Source: Polaromonas sp. 39-63-25
GTDB lineage: Bacteria > Pseudomonadota > Gammaproteobacteria > Burkholderiales > Burkholderiaceae_C
DNA: 64,000 bases
Direction: 5' to 3'
NCBI RefSeq assembly: GCF_002278925.1
Contig: NZ_NCJH01000016.1
Span: forward strand, 1 to 64,000
In this document: positions 45,857-54,989 of the stretch, piece after piece
Layout: each line of letters begins with the position of its first letter
Numbering within the stretch: position 1 is the stretch's first letter
Notes under the pieces: model-generated
The model's input: the letters and a program-made list of their open reading frames with translations, nothing else
What the model was told of the DNA's origin: nothing
Databases searched by the model: none
Program-made: the position numbers and the translations under genes

Positions 45857-46716
45857 AATTCAAGCAATTAGTGGCACTGGCCACAGCTCTCTTGTGTCTT
45901 GGATTCTCCTCGGCGCATGCAGAGTTGATCGCAACTCCGCTCACGGGCGACTCGCGACTTGTCCAGTTTGGATATGACGAGGACAACACGTTCCTTGTCC
46001 TGACCAAGCCAAAAGCTGTAACGCACATTCAATTTGCACCTGACGAAACACTCCAGTCCGTTGCTGCGGGTGACACGGCACAGTGGGAACTGACCCCAAC
46101 AAAGAACCGCAAGAACCTGTTCGTCAAGCCGAAGTACGAGGATCTTGAGACGTCGATGTCGGTGATTACCGACAAACGCACGTATCAATTCGTCTTGAAG
46201 TCCACGGGCGATGGGAAGAAGTGGTACCAGCGAGTGTCGTGGCTCTACTCGGGCACCATGCTGTTGGAGTCTGACGCTCAGCTCGATGCGGCTCCTTTGC
46301 CATCTGGAAAGGGTGGGAGGCAATCGTCGCAGCCCGCGGCACTAGGGGAAATGTCTCTCGGTCTCGGCGCCGGCAATGATCCCATCAAGCTCGACGGCCT
46401 CAAGCCGGAGAGCCTCAGCTTCAGCTACTCGACCAGCGGAAGTGCCGCATTTAGGCCTGTGATGGTCTTTGATGATGGGCGATTCACCTATTTCAAGATG
46501 CCAGCGGATCTGCAAGAGCTTCCTGCCCTCTTCGCAGTTATTGAGGGGCAGGACTATGCGCTTGTGAACTACCACATCAAGGGTGACTACATGGTCGCCC
46601 AGCGGCTGCTCGAGGTGGCCGTCCTGAAGTTGGGTAAGGCCGAAGTCCGTGTCACCAAAAACAAAGCGAGGACCGGTCTTTTTGGCACTTCCATCGGTTC
46701 GGGCGAGGGTGGCTGA
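45853..46716 (+). CDS. virB9: VirB9/TrbG-type outer core protein
   Basis: The 287-residue product has a signal peptide (cleavage near SAHA, residue 23), an N-terminal domain (VQFGYDEDNTFLVLTKPKAV) and a C-terminal domain with RPVMVFDDGRFTYFKM and YALVNYHIKGDYMVAQRLL, the VirB10-binding part. It lines the periplasmic core with VirB10. ATG overlap with virB8; stop shares its last base with the virB10 ATG. Confidence 0.85.
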   Translation: MKFKQLVALATALLCLGFSSAHAELIATPLTGDSRLVQFGYDEDNTFLVLTKPKAVTHIQFAPDETLQSVAAGDTAQWELTPTKNRKNLFVKPKYEDLETSMSVITDKRTYQFVLKSTGDGKKWYQRVSWLYSGTMLLESDAQLDAAPLPSGKGGRQSSQPAALGEMSLGLGAGNDPIKLDGLKPESLSFSYSTSGSAAFRPVMVFDDGRFTYFKMPADLQELPALFAVIEGQDYALVNYHIKGDYMVAQRLLEVAVLKLGKAEVRVTKNKARTGLFGTSIGSGEGG

Positions 46717-48092
46717 TGTCAAGCGGCACAAAGTCGATCATCGATCCCAATGATCCCAAGCCCGGGATTCCCATCAGAAAGGGAACTCTGGGAGCTATTG
46801 TCCTTGTGCTACTTATTGGCACATTCGTGAGCGCGCTGCTGCTCAGTGGCGGGACCAAACAACAGGCGCTTCAGCCTACGGCTGAAAAGAAGGCTGACTC
46901 GCAACCCTCTGATTCCGGCAGTCGCGCGGCAATCGACGAGGAAGAGCGGAAGGCTCGGCAGGCCACGGATATAGAGGCCCGCAGGACAAGGCCGGCCGGG
47001 GACTCTTCGCCGGTCAATCCAACGAACAGCCCTGTACCTCCAAACTTGCGTAGGGACAACCCGGATGCAGCGCTTGCCGAAGGAGCCTTTGCAGCGACTG
47101 GCGTAAAACCCCGTGTGGTTGCGTCCGGTGCCGGCAGCGCGGTGTCGGACCGTGATGTTGAGACCGAGGTCGGCTCGCGGTCTTCAAAGTCAATTGTTTT
47201 CGACAACGAGGGGCAGAGTGCTGGCGGAGGGGCATCAGGGTACGGGATATTTACTTCCACTTCAACAGGTGCTCCCGCGGCGCAGGACAAACCTCGCGCG
47301 CCAACGTCTATGGCATTGCCTGGCCTTGAGGGCCTCTCGCAGGTACGTGCGCCGAGTTCCGCGATGGCAATGAGCTCTGGGCAGCTTGCTGCGCTCAAGG
47401 CCGCCCAAACACGTTCACCCACAGCCGGGGGAGGGGCCTCCGATAAGGCGTGGCTGAGTGAGTATGCAGATGAAGAGAAGAAGACCAACAAGGCGATCAA
47501 GAGCTACCGTACGTCTTCACGATTCACACTCCACCAAGGAAAAGTGATCCCTGCAGTGCTTGGTCGGAAACTCAACTCCGATCTTCCCGGGGAAATCACT
47601 GCCTACACCACTGTCGACATCTATGACAGCCTCGGGAACGGGCACCTGCTCATTCCGAAGGGAACTGGTGTTGTAGGGCGATACAGCTCTGGAATCAAGA
47701 TGGGGCAGGAGCGAGTCCTCTTTGCATTTCAGCGGCTCATCATGCCGAATGGCGAAGGCTTTGACCTTCCCGCAGCTCAGGGTTCAGATCTCGCCGGCGC
47801 ATCCGGAATCACCGGTGACGTGGACAACCACTTCTTCCAGATGTTCGTGAGCAGCCTGTTCATTGCCTGGACGGCAGACAAAGTTGCGCAGCCCTCCAAC
47901 GTAAACATCTACGGTGGACAGGCTCCTCAGTCTCCTGCAGGGGAGGTACTTGTGGACGTGGCCAAGACAGTCCTCGAGCGCCAAAAGAACATCCCTCCGA
48001 CCATCACAGTGGATCAGGGGACCCGAATCAACATTGAAGTGAAGCAGGACATGGAATTCAGTGGCCCGTATATGAGGAGTAGGACGCAATGA
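46716..48092 (+). CDS. virB10: VirB10/TrbI-type core scaffold protein
   Basis: The 458-residue product has one membrane segment (LGAIVLVLLIGTFVSALLLS, about 26-46), a long disordered periplasmic linker (about 48-240) and the C-terminal beta-barrel domain: LHQGKVIPAVLGRKLNSDLP, GEITAYTTVDIYDSLGNGHL, LIPKGTGVVGRYSSGIKMGQ, RVLFAFQRLIMPNGEGFDLP. It spans both membranes and transmits energy to the outer pore. Stop overlaps the next gene (ATGA), binding the secretion and pilus operons together. Confidence 0.9.
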   Translation: MSSGTKSIIDPNDPKPGIPIRKGTLGAIVLVLLIGTFVSALLLSGGTKQQALQPTAEKKADSQPSDSGSRAAIDEEERKARQATDIEARRTRPAGDSSPVNPTNSPVPPNLRRDNPDAALAEGAFAATGVKPRVVASGAGSAVSDRDVETEVGSRSSKSIVFDNEGQSAGGGASGYGIFTSTSTGAPAAQDKPRAPTSMALPGLEGLSQVRAPSSAMAMSSGQLAALKAAQTRSPTAGGGASDKAWLSEYADEEKKTNKAIKSYRTSSRFTLHQGKVIPAVLGRKLNSDLPGEITAYTTVDIYDSLGNGHLLIPKGTGVVGRYSSGIKMGQERVLFAFQRLIMPNGEGFDLPAAQGSDLAGASGITGDVDNHFFQMFVSSLFIAWTADKVAQPSNVNIYGGQAPQSPAGEVLVDVAKTVLERQKNIPPTITVDQGTRINIEVKQDMEFSGPYMRSRTQ

Positions 48093-49411
48093 GGTATCAG
48101 TTCTTTTTGCTCAACGCGGCGGTAGCTGCGCTCCTTGCCGTAGCGCCGCAAGCAATCGGCTCGTCTCCTGAGCGGGTAGGTCAGTTTGACTTTAGCTACC
48201 TGACCAATGGGGCTTCTAGAGCAACGCCGGTTCAGGTTTTTGACGACGGCAAAACTACGTACTTCCAGTTCCGCGCCGGCGAAGCGATTCCCGCCATTTT
48301 CCAGAACAAGGATGGCCAGATCGGGTTGCTCGTGCCGACCCAGGAAGGGCCCTATATCCGGGTCGCGGAGATTGGTGGGCGATTTACCCTGCAGCTTGGA
48401 CGCGCACAAGCGACGGTCGTCTATGGGGGTGCTGGGCGCGCAGACGTACCGCAGATTAGCGCCGTCGCGCCGAATGGGATGAAAGCTGAATACACGGGTG
48501 GGGGCTACCCCAAAGACCGAAGTGTCCAGCTCGTCGCATCCCTTGGAAAGGCGCAGGCGTTTCTTGGCTCCAACGCCCTTGAAGCGAACAGCTACGCAAC
48601 TCCGTTGAAGGGCGATTCGGTGACGTGGAAGGGTGGCGAGAGTCAAGTTTCAGAACACCAACTTTGGTTCCCGGTCGGCTCACCAAAAGTAGGACCCGCA
48701 GCGCTGCGAGAGATCACCAATTTGGCGAATTCGTTAAAGCAAGCGACACGGATCACCATTGTTGGGCGCGATGATGAATCCTACAAAGAAGGCCTTGACA
48801 TGGCGAGGGCCCAGGCGCTGCGCAACGCAATGTTGAAGGCCGGCATAGCTGCCGATCGGATCGTCGTGAAGACGGGTGTCCAGGGCGAGGCCAAGAATCG
48901 CCTATGGCCGTCAGATGTACGGATTGAGACGATGCGCCCAACCCTAATCGCGCAGCCTACGCCTAAGGCGGAGGCCGCCGCCGACAACAAACATGCCTAC
49001 GTCAAGGCCAATGTGGACGAACTGGTCAGGTCAGGAGCCATTTCACGCGACCAGGCCCTGGCCATTCTCCAGCGGTCGTCGCAACAGGCGCCGGCCCAAG
49101 CCGCGGCGGCACCGCCGGCGCCGCTAGTGTCCGTGCAGGTCGACGTTCCTGCCGACGGATTCAACTTCAAGGCGTCCGATCTCACCGTGGCCGGCACGAT
49201 CAGGCGCTGGGCCGCATCGACGAACTACCAGGTCGTGTGGGACGCGCCCGCGCATTCGGATGCCCCGATCAATGGTGACGCAGTCATGCAGTCGGCATCC
49301 ATGAAGGATGCCCTGGAAAAAGTTGTTTCAGGCCTGCAGGGAAAGGGCTACGACATCCAGGCCACCGTCTACAGCAACCGAGTAATCCGTTTTACGGGAG
49401 TCAGCAAATGA
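48089..49411 (+). CDS. Chimeric VirB9-like / OmpA-like / TcpQ protein linking secretion core and type IVb pilus
   Basis: The 440-residue product has a signal peptide, then residues about 33-115 that closely follow the C-terminal domain of VirB9 (FDFSYLTNGASRATPVQVFD, DGKTTYFQFRAGEAIPAIF). Residues about 185-290 form an OmpA-like peptidoglycan-binding domain (LWFPVGSPKVGPAALREITN, RITIVGRDDESYKEGLDMAR, QALRNAMLKAGIAADRIVVK). Residues about 350-438 form a TcpQ/PilL-type domain (FNFKASDLTVAGTIRRWAAS, TNYQVVWDAPAH, YDIQATVYSNRVIRFTG), known in the secretin-assembly partner of type IVb pili. It sits exactly between virB10 and the pilus genes, overlapping both neighbours by ATGA. It takes the pilL position but adds a secretion-core module. 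Confidence 0.75.
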   Translation: MRYQFFLLNAAVAALLAVAPQAIGSSPERVGQFDFSYLTNGASRATPVQVFDDGKTTYFQFRAGEAIPAIFQNKDGQIGLLVPTQEGPYIRVAEIGGRFTLQLGRAQATVVYGGAGRADVPQISAVAPNGMKAEYTGGGYPKDRSVQLVASLGKAQAFLGSNALEANSYATPLKGDSVTWKGGESQVSEHQLWFPVGSPKVGPAALREITNLANSLKQATRITIVGRDDESYKEGLDMARAQALRNAMLKAGIAADRIVVKTGVQGEAKNRLWPSDVRIETMRPTLIAQPTPKAEAAADNKHAYVKANVDELVRSGAISRDQALAILQRSSQQAPAQAAAAPPAPLVSVQVDVPADGFNFKASDLTVAGTIRRWAASTNYQVVWDAPAHSDAPINGDAVMQSASMKDALEKVVSGLQGKGYDIQATVYSNRVIRFTGVSK

Positions 49412-49830
49412 GTTATCAAGGCAAGGCCGCGTTGGCGGCAATCATATTGACGGTCGGCCTGGCGGCGGTGGCCCAGCCAGTCAAAACTGTTGATGCCCCC
49501 TATGTCCCGAAGGGTGCTGCACCGGCCAAATCTGCACAGGACCTTCCATTTGCGTCCGTAGCGGCGTTGCCGGTCGACGCCAATCCGACCATGTACCTGT
49601 TGCCGACCAAGTCAGTTGCGACACAGCTGCATGAAATGGCCGCCCTTGCAGGGTGGTCACTGGTGTGGGAGGCATCTGACTTCACCCCAGTAAACAAGGT
49701 GTTGATCAGCTCGGATTTCATCAAAGCGGTCGGAATTGTCATCGATTCCGCCAATCTCGATCGGGCGAACCTGAAGGCGACGTTCTATCGCGGCAACAAC
49801 ATCGTGCGCGTTACGGAGACTCAAAAATGA
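49408..49830 (+). CDS. TcpQ-domain periplasmic protein
   Basis: The 140-residue product has a signal peptide (ALAAIILTVGLAAVAQPVKT) and a C-terminal domain AGWSLVWEASDFTPVNKVLI, then ATFYRGNNIVRVTE, the same TcpQ-like pattern as the end of the upstream chimera. By family it should help localise or assemble the secretin PilN. Having two successive TcpQ proteins is unusual. It overlaps both neighbours by ATGA. Confidence 0.6.
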   Translation: MSYQGKAALAAIILTVGLAAVAQPVKTVDAPYVPKGAAPAKSAQDLPFASVAALPVDANPTMYLLPTKSVATQLHEMAALAGWSLVWEASDFTPVNKVLISSDFIKAVGIVIDSANLDRANLKATFYRGNNIVRVTETQK

Positions 49831-51521
49831 AACTCACTCCCCTTTTCCTCGCAATGGCGATGGCTGTCTCCGGCTGCGCAACAAGCTTGAACCCCCAAAT
49901 TGCGGCAGTTAAGCCTGCCGTCGAGGCTTCCAAGGCTGAGGCACTGCAGCTGATTACAAGGCCAGCGCCGGCACCGGAGTTCTCGAACATCACGTTCTCT
50001 GAGCAAAGCTGGGTTGCCCTCCGAAAGATTGAGCGAGCAGACAGAGGGGCCGCCAACGAGCAAACCGATGCCGCGATGATCGAGATCAACCAGCGTTTTC
50101 AGAACTTGAACGAGGTCGCAAGTGTCATCTCGTCGCTCACGGGCTTCCCGGTTTCAATCGCCCCAGATGTTCCAGTCGCATCTGCCACGGTTGGCATGCC
50201 TGGAATGCCGGGAGCTCCTCAAGGTCCGGGCGGCATGCCAACAGGGATGCCTGGTGGAAGTATTGTTCCAGCGATTTACCCATCCGGTGGTGCCGGCAGT
50301 ATGTCTTCGCCCGCGAACAATGGGCAGATCGGCGTGAATTCACCGTTTTCTGCAAACTACTCCGGGAGCCTTACCGGGTTCATGAACAAGGTGACAGCCT
50401 ATTACGGCATCTTCTGGAAGGCAGATTCTTCAAGCCTGCGACTGTTCTTGATGGACTCGAAGACGTTTCGCATTGCTGCGCTCCCTGGGGACACCCGCCT
50501 GTCCAGCACGGTGGAATCTTCTTCGAACTCGAATGGCTCGTCTGGATCTGCGGGAGCAAGCACCGGTACCGGCGCAACCCAAAGCGGCGCATCTGCAAAT
50601 TCCACCGGAGTGGCATTCGCCGGACTCTCGGTGTGGTCAGCGCTGGAAACTGGCATCAAACAGATGCTCGGCACCGGCGGCCGCGTAATCGCATCGCCAG
50701 CTACCGGAACAATTACCGTCACCGACACACCGACAGTGCTCGCCCGGGTCAGCGAGTTCATCAATGGCCAGAACCAGGCTCTGAACCGTCAGGTTACGGT
50801 CAAAGTGCGCGTCCTGTCAGTGGAGCTCAATGAAGGGGACAACTACGGCGTCAACTGGGACGCGGTGTATTCGAATCTTGCCTCTGCTTCGAACCCGTAT
50901 TCCCTCGCGATGAAAACTGCGTTCCCATTTGCCGCTGGGGCCGGGAACATGATTCTCTCGGCACCGGCATCTTCGACAAGCCGGTGGGCCGGGTCAAGCG
51001 CAATGTTCTCAGCTTTGTCGACGCAAGGCCGAGTACGCGAGTTGACCTCTGCGACGCTAATCACGCTGAACAATCAGGCCGCTCCTGTAAATGTTGGCCG
51101 CCGCGTCTCCTATCTTGCTTCGAGCTCGACCACGCAGACAGCGAATGTTGGTGCCACGACAGCGCTGACGCCAGGAAGCATCCAGACCGGCTTCTCGATG
51201 ACCCTCGTGCCGCACATCATCGACAGCAAGGAACTGTTGCTCCAGTATTCGCTGGATCTTTCGTCTCTCCTCAAGCTGTCAACGATCACCTCGGGGAACA
51301 GCTCCATTCAGGCGCCGGATATCTCCACGAGCAACTTCATTCAACGCGTACGAATCCAGACTGGAGAAACTCTCGTCGTTGCGGGTTACGACCAGGATAA
51401 CCTCTCGGCGGTTTCCGGTGGAGTAGGCACGCCCGATAACGTGGCGCTGGGCGGCTCCCGTGAGGGCGCGACCAAGCGGACATTGCTTGTCGTGCTGATC
51501 CAGCCGATTATTTCGCAGTAA
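49827..51521 (+). CDS. pilN: Type IVb pilus secretin lipoprotein PilN
   Basis: The 564-residue product has a lipoprotein signal with lipobox VSGC (Cys near residue 17). An N-terminal secretin domain (NEVASVISSLTGFPVSIAPD) is followed by a Gly/Met/Pro-rich insert (about 123-155), an N-domain repeat (SLTGFMNKVTAYYGIFWKAD) and the secretin core (VTVKVRVLSVELNEGDNYGV, TLVPHIIDSKELLLQYSLDL, ETLVVAGYDQDNLSAVSGGV, RTLLVVLIQPII). It forms the outer-membrane pore for the thin pilus, as in R64. Confidence 0.9.
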   Translation: MKLTPLFLAMAMAVSGCATSLNPQIAAVKPAVEASKAEALQLITRPAPAPEFSNITFSEQSWVALRKIERADRGAANEQTDAAMIEINQRFQNLNEVASVISSLTGFPVSIAPDVPVASATVGMPGMPGAPQGPGGMPTGMPGGSIVPAIYPSGGAGSMSSPANNGQIGVNSPFSANYSGSLTGFMNKVTAYYGIFWKADSSSLRLFLMDSKTFRIAALPGDTRLSSTVESSSNSNGSSGSAGASTGTGATQSGASANSTGVAFAGLSVWSALETGIKQMLGTGGRVIASPATGTITVTDTPTVLARVSEFINGQNQALNRQVTVKVRVLSVELNEGDNYGVNWDAVYSNLASASNPYSLAMKTAFPFAAGAGNMILSAPASSTSRWAGSSAMFSALSTQGRVRELTSATLITLNNQAAPVNVGRRVSYLASSSTTQTANVGATTALTPGSIQTGFSMTLVPHIIDSKELLLQYSLDLSSLLKLSTITSGNSSIQAPDISTSNFIQRVRIQTGETLVVAGYDQDNLSAVSGGVGTPDNVALGGSREGATKRTLLVVLIQPIISQ

Positions 51522-51544
51522 CTCGAATCAAGCAGAACTTCGAT

Positions 51545-52843
51545 ATGAGAATTATTCAGGTTGGCTCGGGTAAGAAGCGGCTGGAGCTAGTCTCGGGCCT
51601 CCAGTGGCACCCGTTGATGAAAACAGGGTCCGCGCGTGTCAAGGAGCTGACTGCACTGGCGCTGGCCGCGCAAGCAGATTTCAAAGTGATCCGTGGCACC
51701 CAAAGTGTGCACGTTGGCTTCGCCAATCGATCAGATGGCGCTAAGGCCGGACAGCTCGCTGCGGCGGCCGTGATTGCTGACGTCCTTGTGGCGAAAGGCG
51801 CTGGGCGCAGTTTGCTTGCGGCTGTCAGGGTACCAGGGGACGCCGGTGACGCGTTCCTGTACGTGCAGGTCCGGGACGGGGTGATTCTCGCGGAGGGTGA
51901 CCGGGTAGGCGAACGGGACGCTATTCGAGTCCTTCTTGGTCAACACGTCTCTTTTGGTGGTTGGGACACGATTGTCTGTCCGGGCGAATGGAGCATCCCG
52001 AATTCAAAAGAACATGAATTCGAGTACTTTTTCAACCCGCAGGCCCTTTGGGCACAAAGGAAGAAATGGGCGTTGGCCGAAATCTCCATCGCCTGGAAAA
52101 AAGCGCTGATCCCAGCCGCGCTGATACTTGCCTTGGCCGCTGGCGGGACTTTCGCCTGGAAGGAATACTCCAAGAAGAAGGCAGCCGCTGCGGAGGCGCT
52201 CCGGATCCAAGAGGAAGAAGTCGCGCGTGGGCAGAGGATGGCCCCTAAAGAGCCTCCGAAACCGTGGCCCGCGATGCCCTATGGGATTGATTTTGCCTAC
52301 GCCTGCTCGAAGGCGCTGAAGGAGACCGGTGTTAGTGCCGGCAACTGGCAGTTGTCCTCGATCGACTGTGAGAGCGGTAGTTTGACCGTCCGTTGGGTCA
52401 AAGCCGATGAGCGCGCGTGGATAAGCCATCTTCTGGCCGTTCGACCAGATGCCAAATTTCTTGCTGACGGAATGTCGGCCAGCATCACCGTTCCTGCTCC
52501 GGCCGCGTCTTCAAACGACTTCGCGGAAAGGCTGCCTTCACAAGAGGGTGTGAGGCTGCGCTACTACGACTTGGCAAGCCGCTACGGAATGTCCGTTCGA
52601 ATTGATCCGCCAAAAGAGGCAGTCCAGCCGCAAGCGCTGCCAGGGCAAGCGGTTCCACCTGCCGCGATGGTCACGCTTCCGTCTTGGGCTGCGATGCCTG
52701 TTTCAGTGACCACCAATATCGATCCAGTTCAGGCCGCGGCCGTACTGGCGTATCCCGGCCTCAGATTTCAAAAACTGAGCTTTACCTACAAGGCCGGTGT
52801 GATGCAGTTTCAATTTTCAGGAGTTCAATATGTCAGGTCCTAA
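51545..52843 (+). CDS. pilO: Type IVb pilus inner-membrane protein PilO
   Basis: The 432-residue product has a cytoplasmic actin-like or PilM-like half, one membrane segment (KALIPAALILALAAGGTFAW, about 182-202), a Lys/Glu-rich stalk and a periplasmic half ending MQFQFSGVQYVRS. Size, topology and place between pilN and pilP match PilO of R64 and pKLC102-type elements. The last 14 bases overlap pilP. Confidence 0.75.
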   Translation: MRIIQVGSGKKRLELVSGLQWHPLMKTGSARVKELTALALAAQADFKVIRGTQSVHVGFANRSDGAKAGQLAAAAVIADVLVAKGAGRSLLAAVRVPGDAGDAFLYVQVRDGVILAEGDRVGERDAIRVLLGQHVSFGGWDTIVCPGEWSIPNSKEHEFEYFFNPQALWAQRKKWALAEISIAWKKALIPAALILALAAGGTFAWKEYSKKKAAAAEALRIQEEEVARGQRMAPKEPPKPWPAMPYGIDFAYACSKALKETGVSAGNWQLSSIDCESGSLTVRWVKADERAWISHLLAVRPDAKFLADGMSASITVPAPAASSNDFAERLPSQEGVRLRYYDLASRYGMSVRIDPPKEAVQPQALPGQAVPPAAMVTLPSWAAMPVSVTTNIDPVQAAAVLAYPGLRFQKLSFTYKAGVMQFQFSGVQYVRS

Positions 52844-53468
52844 GACTCGGGTTTCAGTTGCCGCGCTCATGTTTGCATCGGCGCTCGCATTTGCACAACC
52901 TCAAACCCAACCCCAGCCTCAAGCTCCGTCGCCGGCACAAGCGCAGCCCGGCGCACCGGAACAAGCAGTAAGCCGCGTCCAACCCGCGGCTGCAGCCGTA
53001 CCCTTCTCGCCACTGAGCGCCGCGAAGGCGGCACAGATTCAAACGATCAACGAGAACATGACGCTTCTCGCGGCGCAACTGAGTGAGCTCGAAATGCAAG
53101 GAAAGATCGCTGCGAAGCAGAAAGAGATTGCCGCCAACAAAGGTGGCAATTTCAGTCCGTTGGGTACCGCAACCGGCACGCCATCGGTAATCTCAGTCGC
53201 TGGACTGAAGGGCAAGCTTGAGGCCTTGCTGGCCTTTCCAGGGGGCCTGGAGCAACGGGTGCGCGCGGGAGACGTGATCGGTGACCGCAGGGTTCAGACC
53301 ATTGCTCTTAACGAAGTCGTTCTAACCGATCTGAAGGGCGCAAATCCCCAACGCCTCGCATTTGGCAACTCACCGCTGGCAACTCGCGAGGGGACCATAG
53401 GGATGCCAGGGGGAGGTTCCGTCCCTATGCCGTTCAACGCCGGCGGAAACATCCCCGGAATTCGCTAA
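52830..53468 (+). CDS. pilP: Type IVb pilus biogenesis protein PilP
   Basis: The 212-residue product has a signal peptide (SVAALMFASALAFAQPQ), a Gln/Pro/Ala-rich linker, a coiled segment (NENMTLLAAQLSELEMQGKI, AAKQKEIAANKG) and a compact C-terminal domain (VAGLKGKLEALLAFPGGLEQ, AGDVIGDRRVQTIALNEVVL, TREGTIGMPGGG), the PilP pattern. It bridges inner-membrane proteins and secretin. Confidence 0.75.
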   Translation: MSGPKTRVSVAALMFASALAFAQPQTQPQPQAPSPAQAQPGAPEQAVSRVQPAAAAVPFSPLSAAKAAQIQTINENMTLLAAQLSELEMQGKIAAKQKEIAANKGGNFSPLGTATGTPSVISVAGLKGKLEALLAFPGGLEQRVRAGDVIGDRRVQTIALNEVVLTDLKGANPQRLAFGNSPLATREGTIGMPGGGSVPMPFNAGGNIPGIR

Positions 53469-53501
53469 ATCGCTGCACTTGAAATCAACTGAGAGTCAAC
53501 C

Positions 53502-54989
53502 ATGAACGCACCAGCAAGTGGAACCGACCTTGAAAAACTAGTGTTCTTCGACGAGCGCGCAGCGGTCTTGTACGTCTCGAAGCAACACACTTTTCATGCC
53601 TCGGTTTGTAGCTACGTAAGGCTCTTGCGAGCAAAGGTTGCGAAGTTCGAGGTGGTCGACGTTTCGATGGATGACATTCAGCGAAAGCTCGACAAGAAGG
53701 ACGACGAGTCAAATCGTGACTTGGGACTCAGCGAGATGCAGGCAATCGCGGTCAACTTGTTTCGCCGGGCCACTGAACGGAAAGCGTCCGACATTCACAT
53801 TCGCGTGCAAAACAAGGGAACAACAAAGATCTTCATACGAGTCAACAATGATCTTGAGTTGCTCGAACAGCACCCAGGGGCCATGGGTCAGCTGCTTTGC
53901 TCGTCGATATACACGTCGATGGCGGGCATTTCTGCGGCGACATTTGAGGTCCTCAAACGTCAGGATGGACGGATATCCGAGCGTGACAATCTGCCGGCGG
54001 GCCTTGACGGAATACGTATCGCGACAACTCCGCAAGTCGATGGCATGCTGATGGTGCTCCGCTTGTTGTATCAGGACGAAACCGTGGCCACGGACCTTGC
54101 GGCGCTTGGATACCCAGAGAACCAGCGCGAACTGATTGCATTCATGAAGTCGCGGCCAGAGGGGATCAACATCATCGCTGGCCCAACCGGCTCGGGGAAG
54201 TCGACGACCCTGCAACGGGTGCTCCTGTCAATTCAACAGGAAAGCAGGGGGGCAAAGCACATCATCACGGTTGAAGATCCGCCCGAGTATCCAATGCCGG
54301 GCATCGTTCAAACGCCCGTGGCCAATGTGTCGTCGTCCGACGAGAGGTCAGAAGCATTCCAGAACGCAATTAAGTCGACGATGCGTCTAGACCCTGACGT
54401 CATCATGATCGGTGAGGTGCGTGACCCCCCATCGGCCAAGCTTGCCTTTGAGGCCGCGATGACCGGGCACCAGGTCTGGACAACTGTTCATGCGAACAAC
54501 GTGTTCGCAATCTTTGACCGACTGATAGGCCTCGGGATTCCACCCAATCTGATGGCTGATCCTTCGATCGTTAAAGGCCTAATTTGCCAGAGGCTTGTGA
54601 AAGTCATCTGTCCCCATTGCCGGGTTCCGATCCAGGACGTTTGGGACCGCTATTCCGACGCTCAGCAGCGGAGGGTAATGGGACTCGGTTCTTGTGAGTA
54701 CGTTCACGTGGCAGGACCGGGCTGCAAGCATTGCGAACAAACGGGGGTTATTGGACGGACGGTTGTGCCGGAAATTATCGTGCCCGATCAGAAGCTAATG
54801 ATGCACATCCGTCGGGGCGACCGCGACCGCGCCTACGCCTACTGGAAGGAGACCGGAGGCAAAACAATGCTCGATGTAGCGAAGGACAAGATTGTCGCGG
54901 GCCTGATTGATCCGTTCCAGGCGGAATTGGTGGTCGGACTACTCGACGCGGGGCTTGAGCTGGATCCTGCCTTGTTGGAGCAAGCATGA
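53502..54989 (+). CDS. pilQ: Type IVb pilus assembly ATPase PilQ (GspE family)
   Basis: The 495-residue product has RATERKASDIHIRVQNKGTT (GspE N2 region), Walker A IAGPTGSGKSTTLQRVL (about 226), Asp box HIITVEDPPEYPMPGIVQTP, Walker B LDPDVIMIGEVRDPPSAKLA and His box TGHQVWTTVHANNVFAIFDR. A tetracysteine zinc site follows (VICPHCRVPIQD and PGCKHCEQTG), as in assembly ATPases. It powers pilin polymerisation. Stop overlaps pilR by ATGA. Confidence 0.9.
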   Translation: MNAPASGTDLEKLVFFDERAAVLYVSKQHTFHASVCSYVRLLRAKVAKFEVVDVSMDDIQRKLDKKDDESNRDLGLSEMQAIAVNLFRRATERKASDIHIRVQNKGTTKIFIRVNNDLELLEQHPGAMGQLLCSSIYTSMAGISAATFEVLKRQDGRISERDNLPAGLDGIRIATTPQVDGMLMVLRLLYQDETVATDLAALGYPENQRELIAFMKSRPEGINIIAGPTGSGKSTTLQRVLLSIQQESRGAKHIITVEDPPEYPMPGIVQTPVANVSSSDERSEAFQNAIKSTMRLDPDVIMIGEVRDPPSAKLAFEAAMTGHQVWTTVHANNVFAIFDRLIGLGIPPNLMADPSIVKGLICQRLVKVICPHCRVPIQDVWDRYSDAQQRRVMGLGSCEYVHVAGPGCKHCEQTGVIGRTVVPEIIVPDQKLMMHIRRGDRDRAYAYWKETGGKTMLDVAKDKIVAGLIDPFQAELVVGLLDAGLELDPALLEQA

